Numbered from the stretch's first letter, positions 25,594 to 35,431 are shown. The stretch: DNA of 64,000 nucleotides from Paramicrobacterium fandaimingii (GCF_011751745.2 NZ_CP061170.1:3410001-3474000), one strand, 5' to 3'. The notes: generated from the letters alone by a model not told the origin. Program-made: numbers and translations.

Positions 25594-26565
25594 TTACTCG
25601 TCAACCGCGCGGCGATTTGCCCGCAGGTAGATCACGGCGAACACGAGCGAGATCACAATGAGGATGTTGCTGAAGGCCGCACCCACCCCGAACTCGAAGT
25701 TCACGAACGACTCCTGATACGAACGAATCGCCAGCGTCTGCGTTGCATTCGCCGGGCCGCCATTCGTCATACCGAGAATGATGTCGAGAACCTTGAGAGT
25801 GTAGACGACGCCGAGCACCAGAACGACGCTCACGACTGGGCGCAGGTTTGGCACGGTGATGTGCCAGAACGCCTTCCATCCCGTCGCCCCGTCCAGCGCT
25901 CCGGCTTCGTAGAGCTCGCCGGGAATGTCCTGCAGCCCGCCATAGAGAATCGTGAGGTTAAACGGGATGCCGATCCAGATGTTCACGATGATCACAGCGG
26001 TCAGCGCGACAGACGGGCTTGTCAGCCAAGGAACGGCATCAAGCCCGACGCCGGTGAGAAATTGATTCAGGATGCCGCTGTCTTTGTCCATGATTGAGCG
26101 CCATGTGGCGCTGGCGACGATGAGCGGAAGCAGCCACGGCAGCAGGAGCATTGCCCGCAAGAACCCACTGAGCGGAAACCGTCGCTTAAAGAAGACGGCC
26201 AGCGCAAGGCCGATGGTGAACTGGCCGGCGATCGACCCGATGGTGAACAGTGCGGTGTTGGTCATCGACGGCCAGAAGAGATTGCTGTCAACGACGGTGA
26301 GGTAGTTCTCGATTCCGACAAACGGCGCCTCGCCCGTGAAGAAGGTCTTCGTCGTGTACTCCTGCAGGCTCATGAGGAGGTTCTTCACCACGGGGTAGCC
26401 GAAGAAGAGCACGATGTAGATCGCCGCGGGCACGATGAACATCGCCTTGACGATGTTGTCTTTCGTGAACCTGCGGCGACGGCGCGGGGCAACCGGGGCC
26501 GCGCGCGTGGCATCCGCCTCTGACTCATGTGCCGCCTGCCGCGACTCGCGTGTCACTGGTGTCAT
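25594..26565 (-). CDS. CUT1 ABC sugar transporter permease, MalF type
   Basis: 323 residues. A basic N-terminus, RRRRRFTKDN, precedes the first span FIVPAAIYIVLFFGYPV, and the EAA loop EAGALDGATGWKAFWHITVP (about 215-234) is clear. Two adjacent ATGs (26565, 26568) follow AAAGGG; I use 26565 because the spacing is better. It sits after the binding-protein gene, from which a very stable hairpin separates it. Confidence 0.93.
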   Translation of the reverse strand: MTPVTRESRQAAHESEADATRAAPVAPRRRRRFTKDNIVKAMFIVPAAIYIVLFFGYPVVKNLLMSLQEYTTKTFFTGEAPFVGIENYLTVVDSNLFWPSMTNTALFTIGSIAGQFTIGLALAVFFKRRFPLSGFLRAMLLLPWLLPLIVASATWRSIMDKDSGILNQFLTGVGLDAVPWLTSPSVALTAVIIVNIWIGIPFNLTILYGGLQDIPGELYEAGALDGATGWKAFWHITVPNLRPVVSVVLVLGVVYTLKVLDIILGMTNGGPANATQTLAIRSYQESFVNFEFGVGAAFSNILIVISLVFAVIYLRANRRAVDE

Positions 26566-26580
26566 CATCGACCCTTTCGA

Positions 26581-26608
26581 GATGCCCCGCCCCGGTGGGC
26601 GGGGCATC
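26581..26608. terminator. Intercistronic hairpin after the CUT1 binding-protein gene
   Basis: GATGCCCCGCCC and GGGCGGGGCATC are perfect 12-base arms around CGGT, placed between the binding-protein stop and the MalF ribosome site. Its strength and position indicate partial termination or mRNA-end protection that raises binding protein over permease. Confidence 0.75.
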
Positions 26609-26638
26609 CGTTCGGTGAATGTCTGGGGGCGGATCGCG

Positions 26639-27853
26639 CTAGCCCTCGGATGCCTGTGAGAAGGCTTCGTCGACCGGAGCCTTGCCTGTGATGGCGAGCT
26701 GAATGGCGTTGTAGATCACCGTCGCCGCCTCGGGCCAGTCTTCGCCGAGCTTCCCGGTACGCGACCGTGCGTTGGCAACCTGTTCGGTGAATGACTTCAT
26801 CTCGGGCATCTTCTCGACGAACTCCTCTGAGAGAGCCGTGCGCGTCGGCACCAGGTAGCGAGACTCGGCGAGGGCCAGCTGGTTGTCGTCGCTCGAGATG
26901 CACTCGACGAACTCGGCGGCTTTTGCCTGCTTGTCTCTATCGCCCGTCTCAGGCACCGTCCACACTTCGCCACCCAGCGGGGCAACGGGAGTCTGACCGA
27001 CCTCGTTCACGGGAACCTGCACCGAATCCCAGTTGATATCCGTCTCGTTCAGCGCGGGAATCTGCCACGGGCCGTTCACCATCATCGCCGCCTTGCCCGC
27101 CGCGAACTGGTCTTTCACATCGGCCTGCGACCAGTTGAGAACGCTGTTCGATGCCGAGCCGTCGTCGACGAGGTCGACCCACAGCTGCAGCGCCTCCTGC
27201 ACCTCAGGCGTGTCGAGGTCTGTCTCGTCTCCGCCGTTCGTCCACATAAAGGGCAGGAACTGCCAGGCTCCCTCGTATGTGGCGATCGCCGAGAACGCGA
27301 TTCCGTACTGGTCGCCGTCGGTCAGTGCTGCCGCGGCATCCTTCAGCTCGGCCCAGGTTTCGGGCGGATCGATGCCGGCCTCCTCGAGAAGGTCGACGTT
27401 GTAGAACAGCCCGAGCGTGTTGACGGCAGGAGCGAGCCCGTAGAGCTCGCCCTCGTACGTTGCAGCCTCGATGATTCCGTCGGCGAACCCCTCGGTGTCG
27501 ACGTCGTAGTTACTCAGAGGCGAGAGCCCGCCCGTCGCGGCGATTTCTTGCACATCGGGGTTGTCGAGCATGAGCACGTCGGGAAGCGTCTTCGACGATG
27601 AGCGCTGCAGAACCTTCTGAATGAGGTCCTTTCCCGGAACCGACTCGCGGTCGATAGTGACCCCGAGGTCGGCAGCGCAGGTGTCGAGCGTCTCTTGCAC
27701 GAGGGTCTTGTCTGGTTCGTTGTTGTAGTAATCGAGAATCGTCAGGGTGTCTGGATCACCCGAGCTGCCCGACGATCCGCCGCTGCATCCGCTGAGCGCG
27801 ATCGGCACGACCGCGGCGGCTGCCAGAACGGTGAGATACCGGCGATGACGCAT
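26639..27853 (-). CDS. CUT1 ABC extracellular sugar-binding lipoprotein
   Basis: 404 residues of solute-binding family 1. Signal peptide MRHRRYLTVLAAAAVVPIAL leads to the lipobox LSGC with C23 lipidated, then a serine/glycine linker. The mature part has LDYYNNEPDKTLVQETLD, LPDVLMLDNPDVQEIAATG and YGLAPAVNTLGLFYN, usual for binding proteins of disaccharide or oligosaccharide importers. First gene of the binding-protein, permease, permease, ThuA, oxidoreductase operon. Divergent from a LacI gene whose operators flank its promoter. Confidence 0.93.
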   Translation of the reverse strand: MRHRRYLTVLAAAAVVPIALSGCSGGSSGSSGDPDTLTILDYYNNEPDKTLVQETLDTCAADLGVTIDRESVPGKDLIQKVLQRSSSKTLPDVLMLDNPDVQEIAATGGLSPLSNYDVDTEGFADGIIEAATYEGELYGLAPAVNTLGLFYNVDLLEEAGIDPPETWAELKDAAAALTDGDQYGIAFSAIATYEGAWQFLPFMWTNGGDETDLDTPEVQEALQLWVDLVDDGSASNSVLNWSQADVKDQFAAGKAAMMVNGPWQIPALNETDINWDSVQVPVNEVGQTPVAPLGGEVWTVPETGDRDKQAKAAEFVECISSDDNQLALAESRYLVPTRTALSEEFVEKMPEMKSFTEQVANARSRTGKLGEDWPEAATVIYNAIQLAITGKAPVDEAFSQASEG

Positions 27854-27872
27854 TGTTGGCTCCTTTGCCTAA

Positions 27873-27954
27873 AGTAAAGCGCTTAACTCTTCGTCCGTAA
27901 CCGAGTATCAGTCGACAGATCGACTCTGTCAAGAAAATAGTTAAGCGTTTATCT
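27873..27954. promoter_or_regulatory. Paired LacI-type operators of the thu-like operon
   Basis: AGTAAAGCGCTTAACT (27873-27888) is a near-perfect palindrome; AGTTAAGCGTTTATCT (27939-27954) matches its left-arm consensus AGTTAAGC. The centres are 66 bases apart. A third inverted repeat, AGTCGA-CAGA-TCGACT (27910-27925), lies between them. Both main sites have the central CG of LacI-family operators and flank the divergent start sites. Confidence 0.75.
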
Positions 27955-28023
27955 GGTTGTTATGCTCGGCGTATCGACACGCGTGAAAGACTGCAAGCGT
28001 TCACACAAAGAAAGGGCGAGCCC

Positions 28024-29046
28024 GTGGCCACAATGCACGATGTTGCGCAGCGCGCGGGCGTCTCAATTGCCACCGTTTCGTTCGTCGTCAACGATTCGAA
28101 GCCTGTCGCCCCGGCAACACGCGCCCGCGTCGAGACGGCGATGAAAGACCTCGGGTACCACCGCAACTCGGTCGGCCGCGCTCTCGCACGGGGCAGAACA
28201 TACATCATCGCTCTGCTCTATCCCGCCCTGCAGCACAGCTTCAGCAGAACAGCGGTGCGCTTCTTCACGAGCGCCGCCGCGCAAGCACGCGCACGCGGTT
28301 ACAACCTCGTGCTCTGGCCCATCAGCAACGAGGCAGAGCAGGTCACCGAGCTCACGTCGACGGGACTCGTCGACGGCGTGCTACTCATGGAGGTGCAGCT
28401 CGATGATTCCCGCGTCGGTGAGTTGGAGCGAGGCACGACGCCCTTCGCGCTCATCGGCCGCACACAAGACACATCGGGCATCGCGTTCGTCGACATCGAC
28501 TTCGAATCGACGATCGAATCGGCAATCGACCACCTCATGAAGCTCGGCCACACAAACTTGGCGCTCGTCGACGGCGGCTACGGCAGTGACGCCCTGAGCG
28601 GCTACGGCCCCGTTGCACGCTCGCGATCCACGTTCGGCGACGTGACGACACAGCGCGGGCTGAGCGGCGTGATGCTCACGTGCGACGAGAATCCAGACGC
28701 CGGTCGCGAACTCGCGGCATCCTTTTCTGAAACGCATCCAGACACGACGGCGGTGCTCGTGATGAACGAGCTTGCCGCACCGGGTTTTGTCGCCGGCATG
28801 AAGCACTCCGGTACCCGCATTCCCGACGACGTATCGATCATCTCCGTCGGATCGTCGGCTGACATGGCATCAATGGCCGACCCGCAGCTGACGCTCATGA
28901 CGTCGCCGTCAGTCGAACTGGGCAGCTCGGGAGTCGATGCCGTGATCGACCGCATCGAGAATCCAGAGAACCCGCTGCCCCAGTCGCTGATTCCCTGCAC
29001 CTTCACCGCGGGCAGATCGGTGGCGCGCGTTCGCGGCTCGTCATGA
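28024..29046 (+). CDS. LacI-family transcriptional regulator
   Basis: 340 residues starting at GTG 28024 after AAAGGGCGAG. DNA-binding domain: ATMHDVAQRAGVSIATVSFV followed by GYHRNSVGRALARGRTY (about 2-60). The effector domain has ALLYPALQHSFSRTAVRFF and IALIGRTQ-like and SIISVGSSADM segments. Its operators lie in the gap shared with the CUT1/ThuA operon, which it likely represses until the imported sugar or a keto-derivative binds. Its stop overlaps the convergent GH36 gene by six bases. Confidence 0.93.
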   Translation: MATMHDVAQRAGVSIATVSFVVNDSKPVAPATRARVETAMKDLGYHRNSVGRALARGRTYIIALLYPALQHSFSRTAVRFFTSAAAQARARGYNLVLWPISNEAEQVTELTSTGLVDGVLLMEVQLDDSRVGELERGTTPFALIGRTQDTSGIAFVDIDFESTIESAIDHLMKLGHTNLALVDGGYGSDALSGYGPVARSRSTFGDVTTQRGLSGVMLTCDENPDAGRELAASFSETHPDTTAVLVMNELAAPGFVAGMKHSGTRIPDDVSIISVGSSADMASMADPQLTLMTSPSVELGSSGVDAVIDRIENPENPLPQSLIPCTFTAGRSVARVRGSS

Positions 29047-31140
29047 CAGCTGCCGAAGCATGAGCAGTCGGGCGGCCGGTTCGTCGGGAAGCGTGACGGT
29101 CAGCACACCCGAGGCACCGTTCCACTCCGTCTGCGTTGGCAGCGCCGTCGGGTACAGGCACGACACCTTGATCGCCGATCCTGTGAATTCTTGCAGCGGA
29201 ATCTCGACGCTCGTCGGGCCGCTTCGCCTCCACACCGAGAGGTAGGTGCGGTTGGCTGCCGTGAGGCCAAGCGACAGAACGTCGTCGTGCCAGCCGGGCA
29301 GACCGTGCGGCCAGAACGGTGCTGAGACCGCAAGATCGGCGCGTATTTCCGTGTAGACCGCGATCGCCTCGCGCACCTGCTCCGCCTGCTGCCGGTCGAG
29401 CAGGTCGAGGCGCCCTCCGAGGTGCACACGCCCGAGCAGGCTGTTGACCATCGAGAAGGCGAGTCGCTCGCTGCCCCAGTCGGCGTTTGGATACGCCCAG
29501 ACGGCACCTTGCTCTGGCGTCACGGCGGTCGGTGCCGACGCGGCGATGGGCGCGTAGTGAAGCGGGTCTTGGTTGTCGCTCGTCGACTGAACCGGATGCA
29601 GCGCAAGCGACGCGTAGTCCATGCGCTGCCCTCCGCTCGCGCAGTTCTCAATCACAAGGGTCGGATGCCGATCGAACAGACTCGAGACCCATTCAAGGTA
29701 GGCGCGCCCATGTTCGAGCTGACCATCGCCCGGGCTGCTGCCCAACACATCGGTGCCCTGCGTCACATCCACGTTGTAATCAAACTTCAGATAGCCGACG
29801 CCGTAATCGGTGATGAGTCGCTCGACGACCCCGTTCAACCGGTCGATCACGGCGGGGTGGCGAAAGTCGAGTTGGTAGCGACCCGCCTCGATAACGCGAA
29901 CTCCGTCGCGCTGAAAGAACGCCTCGTGTGGCAGCTCATCTGCCGCCGCGCTTCGCACGCCGATCGATTCGGGTTCGAGCCAGAGCCCGGCAATCATGCC
30001 CGCCGCGCGAATACGCTCAGTCACCTCAGCGAGCCCTCCGGGGAAGCGCCATGGGGCCTCCCGCCATTCGCCCACGGCGTCCCACCAGGCACGATCATCG
30101 GCGTGCCATCCCGCGTCGATGCAGAAGTACTCGGCGCCCGCAGCCGCCGCCGCGTCGATGAGCGGACGCAGCTTCTCGGTTGTCGGGTCGCCCATGAGCG
30201 CATTCATGAAGTCGTTGAAGATCACCGGGAGCCGCTCATTGTCCGGGTGCGGCCGACGAATGCGCCGCCGATACGCGTTCATGGCGGCAAACGCCGCGTC
30301 GTCTCCGCGCGCGACGGCGACGGCAGCGGCAACCCCGCGACATCGCTCGCCCGGCGCAAGCCGACGCGTCCACGCGTGCGCCTGGTCGGTCGGCCCCGTT
30401 CCCACGACGTAGAGCGCGCCTTCCCAGTCGCCGATCTCCCACCGCCAGCCGCCGTTGTTCTCGATCTGCCAGAGCGTCGAGCGAGAACCGTCGTTAGCGC
30501 TCAGCATTCCGAGCGGAAGGTGGCCGCCACTCGACCAGCTTCCTCGGCCCGTCAGCGAGAACGACGCGCGCGAGCCCGCATACCTCCACTGGGCGAGGCC
30601 GACATCGTCGAGACCCAGGTCGCCGGGAGGGCTGTGCTGCCAGGATGCCTCGCGAAACCAGCTGTTGTCGGCGAACGCGACTCTCTGATCGTTCCACCAC
30701 GCACTGCCAGGAGCGGTGAGCCCTCCCAGCGCAAACGACGAGAGCAGCTGCACGTCGGCGGGGGCGTCACCGTCGTTGATCACGTCGGTCTGCCACCGTG
30801 CCACCGCGATGTCGCGCCAGCTGCGAAGCCGCGTCACAACGGTGAGCGAGCTGCCGGGGTCACGCATGGTCACCTCGAGCGTGCTGCTGTCACCCTCCGT
30901 CATCTCGTCGTGCGACACGTAGCGCATCCGTCGGCTCAGTGCGCTGCCCATCAGCCGCTCCGAGGAGGCGATGGCGTTCCCCTCCCCCGCAACGCGCACT
31001 TCGGCGAGGGGAAGACCGGCGGAACCCGCAGTCCATCCCGGCTCCCCCGGGGCACCGATGTACGCCACCCGCGGCGGCGTCGCTTCGCAATCGATGACAA
31101 CCTCAAGGCTCCCTGGCCTCCAGGTGATGAGACCGGTCAT
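29041..31140 (-). CDS. GH36 alpha-galactosidase
   Basis: 699 residues, intracellular (no signal peptide). The GH36 barrel is complete: CIDAGWH (about 340-346), LWLEPESIG (about 386-394), the nucleophile region YLKFDYN with D454, ENCASGGQR (498-506) and SDNQD (521-525) with the acid/base aspartate. An N-terminal beta-supersandwich and a C-terminal beta domain complete the architecture. Last gene of the glycan operon, coupled to GH127 through ATGA. It should remove alpha-galactosyl groups from imported oligosaccharides; related GH36 proteins can instead act on alpha-N-acetylgalactosamine. Confidence 0.93.
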   Translation of the reverse strand: MTGLITWRPGSLEVVIDCEATPPRVAYIGAPGEPGWTAGSAGLPLAEVRVAGEGNAIASSERLMGSALSRRMRYVSHDEMTEGDSSTLEVTMRDPGSSLTVVTRLRSWRDIAVARWQTDVINDGDAPADVQLLSSFALGGLTAPGSAWWNDQRVAFADNSWFREASWQHSPPGDLGLDDVGLAQWRYAGSRASFSLTGRGSWSSGGHLPLGMLSANDGSRSTLWQIENNGGWRWEIGDWEGALYVVGTGPTDQAHAWTRRLAPGERCRGVAAAVAVARGDDAAFAAMNAYRRRIRRPHPDNERLPVIFNDFMNALMGDPTTEKLRPLIDAAAAAGAEYFCIDAGWHADDRAWWDAVGEWREAPWRFPGGLAEVTERIRAAGMIAGLWLEPESIGVRSAAADELPHEAFFQRDGVRVIEAGRYQLDFRHPAVIDRLNGVVERLITDYGVGYLKFDYNVDVTQGTDVLGSSPGDGQLEHGRAYLEWVSSLFDRHPTLVIENCASGGQRMDYASLALHPVQSTSDNQDPLHYAPIAASAPTAVTPEQGAVWAYPNADWGSERLAFSMVNSLLGRVHLGGRLDLLDRQQAEQVREAIAVYTEIRADLAVSAPFWPHGLPGWHDDVLSLGLTAANRTYLSVWRRSGPTSVEIPLQEFTGSAIKVSCLYPTALPTQTEWNGASGVLTVTLPDEPAARLLMLRQLS

Positions 31141-33026
31141 GCGCGCTCCCCTTCGCCGTTGTGCGCAGCGCGATTGCGCGCGTCGATGTCTTCTGAAACA
31201 CGATTCGTGACGGGAAAGTAGACGGTGTACGTCTCATCGCGCACCAGGTACAGCGGCGCGAACCGAATCGCCTCTTGTTGCCCGATACTGCGAAAGCCGG
31301 GCAGCCACTGTGCCCACTGCCGTTCATTGTCTGGTGCAAGAATCGTCGTCGGGTCATTGGGATTGCCGTGAAGGCGAAGCTCTCGATCCGTCAGGCCAGC
31401 AAGCACGACCGGGCCATGCACAAATGCAACGGTCTCGGGCTCATCCGGTATCGGCTCACTCTGAAGCGAGCACGGGAGAGACACTCGAACCCGTGTGCGC
31501 CCACTCAGGTGACTTAATGTGGCGAATCCGTCGGCAATACATACTTCTGATTCACCGCCGTCGACATCGAATGACGGCTCCCCCTGCACCCAGCCGGGAA
31601 TGCGCAGACGCACAGGAACTACCGCTGCAGCATCCGATTCGATTGTGATGTCGAATTGCCATGATTCTGGGCGGTGCCGAGACCCCGACCGTCCCGCGTT
31701 GGCTTCCGGGCCGACTCTGTCTGCAGTCTCGCTCCGCTCGATGCGGACAACGACGTGCCTCCCGTCGAGCTCAAGCGTGAGGGTCGACGGAATGTACTGC
31801 GCGACGATGAGCGTTCCCTCGTCGAGATACGCGATGGATGCCTGGTGCCGGGTGTGCGCCTGCACCAGTGTTCCGTGGCAGCACCAGAAATCCTCGGTCG
31901 GCGTTCCCCAGAGCTTGCGTGCGCCCGACTCGAGCGGCAGGAAGTACGACACCATTCCTGTCGCATTATTCTGTTGTGCGAGTATGCCGTTGTAGAGATT
32001 CCGTTCGATGTAGTCGAGGTAGTCGCGCTCTCCTGTCCAGCGAAACAGAACATCGGCCAGACGAATCATGTTGTAGACAGTGCAGAGCTCTTGGTTCTTG
32101 TCTCCTCGTCGCGCAGCGAACTCAAACGGCGGCGTCCAGATTTCACCCGCTGTCTGGCCTCCCGTGCAGTAGGTGCCTCGCGTTGTCACTGCCATCTCCC
32201 AGTACGACGTGACGATATCTGCCCATCGCTGTTCGCCCGTCACCTCGTAGGCTCGAGCGGCGCCCAGCACCTCGGGGATCGTCGTGTTCGCGTGCTTGTT
32301 GGTCAGCACATCAGCGCCAGCGATCAGCGGGTCGAACAAGCGGCGCCGGTCATAGCGGTTCAGCAGCCGGCGATACATCTCGTCGCCTGTGAGCGAGAGC
32401 AGGTCAGCCCAGATTTCGAGCATTCCGCCGGTCTCAACGTCGAGAATCTCGTCGAATGTCTCGTCATCGAATGACGCGGCCCACCGATCAAACCATGTTG
32501 CAGCTCGATGGGCTACGGCGAGCGCACGAGAGTCACCGCATTCCCTCGCCACGTCGACAAGGCCCATCAGCGTCTTGTGCACGTTGTACTGCGGGGCCCA
32601 CACGGCGCGGCCTTGTGCAAGCCGATGCATGAACGACTGAGGGATGCCGAACACCCACTCACCGCCGTTCTCACGTTGGCAGCGTTCGAGCTCCGCGACG
32701 ATGGAGCTCACCCGCGCGGCCAGCAGTGCATCTCCCGTCGCGGCCACCTCCCGTGCCGCAGCCGACATCCAGTGTCCGAGAAAATGACCCCGCAGCTCTC
32801 CCGATGGCGATTCCCACCCCCAGTGTCGACCGACGCCTCTGTCGGTGGGGTCCTCAGAGCTCGGTTTGAACTGCCAGAGGCGATTCGATATCCCCGCTTC
32901 GATGTAGTGGTTCTGAAGCAGGTTGTCGTCGGTCAGCGAGAGAAGATATTCGCGATTCAGGCGGCGACGTCGCTCGAACTCACCCGGACGCAGGGCAACG
33001 GCCGACAGCGGAAGGTTCGTGATCAT
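31137..33026 (-). CDS. GH127 glycosidase (beta-L-arabinofuranosidase family)
   Basis: 629 residues, cytoplasmic. The family's cysteine-zinc centre is visible: E313-x-C315 in NQELCTVYN and the adjacent pair C382-C383 in FWCCHGT, corresponding to the zinc ligands and nucleophilic cysteine of characterised GH127 enzymes. The (alpha/alpha)6 barrel region has GELRGHFLGHWMSA and VWAPQYNVHKTLMGL, standard for DUF1680. Coupled by ATGA overlaps to both neighbours. Expected to trim beta-L-arabinofuranosyl groups, although relatives cut other furanosides or glucuronides, so the linkage is an inference. Confidence 0.92.
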   Translation of the reverse strand: MITNLPLSAVALRPGEFERRRRLNREYLLSLTDDNLLQNHYIEAGISNRLWQFKPSSEDPTDRGVGRHWGWESPSGELRGHFLGHWMSAAAREVAATGDALLAARVSSIVAELERCQRENGGEWVFGIPQSFMHRLAQGRAVWAPQYNVHKTLMGLVDVARECGDSRALAVAHRAATWFDRWAASFDDETFDEILDVETGGMLEIWADLLSLTGDEMYRRLLNRYDRRRLFDPLIAGADVLTNKHANTTIPEVLGAARAYEVTGEQRWADIVTSYWEMAVTTRGTYCTGGQTAGEIWTPPFEFAARRGDKNQELCTVYNMIRLADVLFRWTGERDYLDYIERNLYNGILAQQNNATGMVSYFLPLESGARKLWGTPTEDFWCCHGTLVQAHTRHQASIAYLDEGTLIVAQYIPSTLTLELDGRHVVVRIERSETADRVGPEANAGRSGSRHRPESWQFDITIESDAAAVVPVRLRIPGWVQGEPSFDVDGGESEVCIADGFATLSHLSGRTRVRVSLPCSLQSEPIPDEPETVAFVHGPVVLAGLTDRELRLHGNPNDPTTILAPDNERQWAQWLPGFRSIGQQEAIRFAPLYLVRDETYTVYFPVTNRVSEDIDARNRAAHNGEGERA

Positions 33027-35431
33027 GCGCGGTGCCGTACTCGGTGGAGGTCGACGATGACGGGGTTCTCGCTAACAGCGATGAGCAGCTCGTTCGTGCC
33101 TGATCCGGCAAAGAGGAAGGATGACCCTGCCGTCAGACGTAACGAGCCATCTGGGCGAAGCCATTCCGCGTCAGTGCGCCGCCGCACGTGAACGCGAGCC
33201 CCGCTTTCGTTCCACTCGAGGCGGTCAACGATGATGCCGCCGCGTGCGGTGAGCCCCGTTATCACACCCTGCTCGCTCCACTCGTCGGGCAGAGCGGGGA
33301 ACACCCTGAGCGATTCACGATCAGAGGAGACGAGCATCGCCGAGACGAGCGCGGGCAGTCCACCGCTGGGATCGAGGTTGAAGATCCGACCGGCATCGTG
33401 CGTCGTGGTGAGCGCCGGCGTCCAGTGCTCGAGAGAAAGCCACTCAACGCAGGTGAGCGCCGACTCCGCATCGCCGAGCGTCGCGGCGGCGAGGCTCAGC
33501 TGCACAAGGCCGAACGCCATCTCCATGCGCCCTGGAGGCGCCGCCTGGTCTTCTGCGCGCCACGCAATCTTTCGCCGGATCGTCGTGGCCGCCGCGTTTC
33601 TCAGCGCTCGCGCCGACTCGGTGTCGCCGACGAATGCCTCGTCTGGCTCGTACCAGAGCGGGTACAGCTGTGACGTGTGACGGTGTGCGATGTTCTCGGA
33701 CCAGGCGTCGTCGATCCACTCGGCCAGGGTGCCATCCGCCGCAACGCGATAGTCAGGCAGATCAGAGACAACGCGCGACCACCGTTCGTCGAGAGAATCG
33801 TCGCCCCGTGCCTCGGCGAGTACCCGCGCGCAGCGTGCGGCATCTCGCAGAATCGCGATGTCCATCGTCGGATCGGCGGCGAGAGGAAAATCGCTCGAAC
33901 CGGGCGTGTTCTCGGGCGAATAGCCAGGCACGAGGTGACGTACCCCATCCGTGACGATCGACGCCGACTCGGCGAACTCGAGCACGCCCGTCACGAGAGC
34001 CCAGAGATCATCGTCGACAATCGAACGATCACCTGTCGTCGACACAATGTCGGCGGCGAAACGCAAAATCCAGCCTCCGCCGCCCACCCAGAAGACGTGC
34101 GGAAACTCCGCCCCGAAGTGGTTGGCTCGCCCCGTATCCGACATTCTCGCGGGCAACAGCATGCCGTTCGCACCGAAGATCTTACGGGCATTCGTTCGAT
34201 AGTCTTGCAAGTGCGGAAGCACCAGTCTCAGAAGCGAGGTCGCAAGCTCAGGAGTCCCTGTCGGGATCAGACTGGCTGCGCCGCCATTCTGCACGTTGCC
34301 GTTCATCGTGTAGTCGGCAGACCAGGCTGGCGTCCAGGTGCCCTGCCACACGCCCTGAAGAGTTGGTGGCAGAAGTCCCGTGGCACCGATGACGTTCGCT
34401 CGCCCCGAGAGGTACGCGATCTCGACGACGCGTCGCCGTGCAGCAGCATCCCCCTCCCTCGCCCGGCGCCACGTCAGCTCGGTCAGTTCTGCAGGGTATT
34501 CACCACCGAGGTCGAGGACTGATTGCCGCACCAGTTCACCGTGCGTCTCTGACTGCGCCTGCCGCAGCGACGCCCAATCGCGAACATCGACCAATTCGGC
34601 AAGCGCCCCCGCGTCGTCACCTACCGCGACGGTCGCCGCAAGAAGCGCCCGCCCGTTTTCGGGCACATCAACGACCGTCGTGAGTTGGGTGCCCGTGTCG
34701 TCGAACGCCCACGGGTTGGGGGCGTGAACCCTCGTGGTCGCCGAGATCGCCGACCCGCCGTTCACAGCCGAGGCGACGATGCGAGCGGAGGGTCCGGCAA
34801 TCAGCTCGCTGCGCACATGCTCGGAGTAGTTGGGGGCACCGGTGACGGCACTCGCCGCGGCTTCGAACGAGAGGCCAAGGTCGACGTGCGCCGAAAGCTG
34901 CCGCTCTGACTCGATCGACACCCACACGGTCTCACCGCCACGCGGGGCGATGACACTCACCCGCACAGTCCCGGCAGCAGCATCCTGCCACTGTGCAGCC
35001 ACCTCTCCGTGCTCGAGATCAACGAACCGTCGCATCGGCTCGTCTTCGCGCCCGGGGATCCGTACGAGCAGCGTCGCACATATGCCCAGAGGGTTCGTCC
35101 ACACCAAGCCGTTCCCATAGGACGGTTCCGTCGCTGCCGCCATCATCAGTTCCGTCGCGAGCCCGCTGTCGCCGTGGTTCACCGCGTCTCTGATGCTGGC
35201 GACGGCCGCAGAGAGGTCAGGCGCCTCGGGCGTGGGGTTCGCCGGGAGGAAGAACTGTTCGTGAGACAGCGATATCGTTTGCTCGCCTGGTTCACCAAAG
35301 AGCAGCGCGCCAACAGTTCCGCTGCCCGCGATCAACCCGTCTTCCCATTTCAGTGCGGCGGTCCGGCTCTCGAAGCGAGCCGCTCTTGTTCTCGCGTCAG
35401 ATGAACGCGTTGAATGCATGGCGTCGAGCAT
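33023..35431 (-). CDS. GH95-like glycosidase (alpha-L-fucosidase/alpha-L-galactosidase family)
   Basis: 802 residues, no signal peptide. Landmarks of GH95: LLPPTLQGVWQGTWTPAWSA (353-372), the paired asparagines N377-x-N379 that bracket the catalytic site, YSPENTPG with E507, DPTMDIAILRD (520-530) and HRHTSQLYPL (583-592). The usual NYWP segment after the asparagine pair is replaced by NGGAAS, so it is a divergent member. AGGA precedes ATG 35431 closely; the ATG at 35419 is an alternative. First of three coupled glycosidases. L-fuconate dehydratase next to the locus supports an L-fucosyl substrate. Confidence 0.87.
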   Translation of the reverse strand: MLDAMHSTRSSDARTRAARFESRTAALKWEDGLIAGSGTVGALLFGEPGEQTISLSHEQFFLPANPTPEAPDLSAAVASIRDAVNHGDSGLATELMMAAATEPSYGNGLVWTNPLGICATLLVRIPGREDEPMRRFVDLEHGEVAAQWQDAAAGTVRVSVIAPRGGETVWVSIESERQLSAHVDLGLSFEAAASAVTGAPNYSEHVRSELIAGPSARIVASAVNGGSAISATTRVHAPNPWAFDDTGTQLTTVVDVPENGRALLAATVAVGDDAGALAELVDVRDWASLRQAQSETHGELVRQSVLDLGGEYPAELTELTWRRAREGDAAARRRVVEIAYLSGRANVIGATGLLPPTLQGVWQGTWTPAWSADYTMNGNVQNGGAASLIPTGTPELATSLLRLVLPHLQDYRTNARKIFGANGMLLPARMSDTGRANHFGAEFPHVFWVGGGGWILRFAADIVSTTGDRSIVDDDLWALVTGVLEFAESASIVTDGVRHLVPGYSPENTPGSSDFPLAADPTMDIAILRDAARCARVLAEARGDDSLDERWSRVVSDLPDYRVAADGTLAEWIDDAWSENIAHRHTSQLYPLWYEPDEAFVGDTESARALRNAAATTIRRKIAWRAEDQAAPPGRMEMAFGLVQLSLAAATLGDAESALTCVEWLSLEHWTPALTTTHDAGRIFNLDPSGGLPALVSAMLVSSDRESLRVFPALPDEWSEQGVITGLTARGGIIVDRLEWNESGARVHVRRRTDAEWLRPDGSLRLTAGSSFLFAGSGTNELLIAVSENPVIVDLHRVRHRA

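Noticed and set aside
29422..31221. A 599-codon plus-strand frame opposite the GH36 gene
   Set aside because: It is the antisense shadow of a GC-rich gene with clear catalytic motifs; its own translation has no domain, no ribosome site and abnormal composition.
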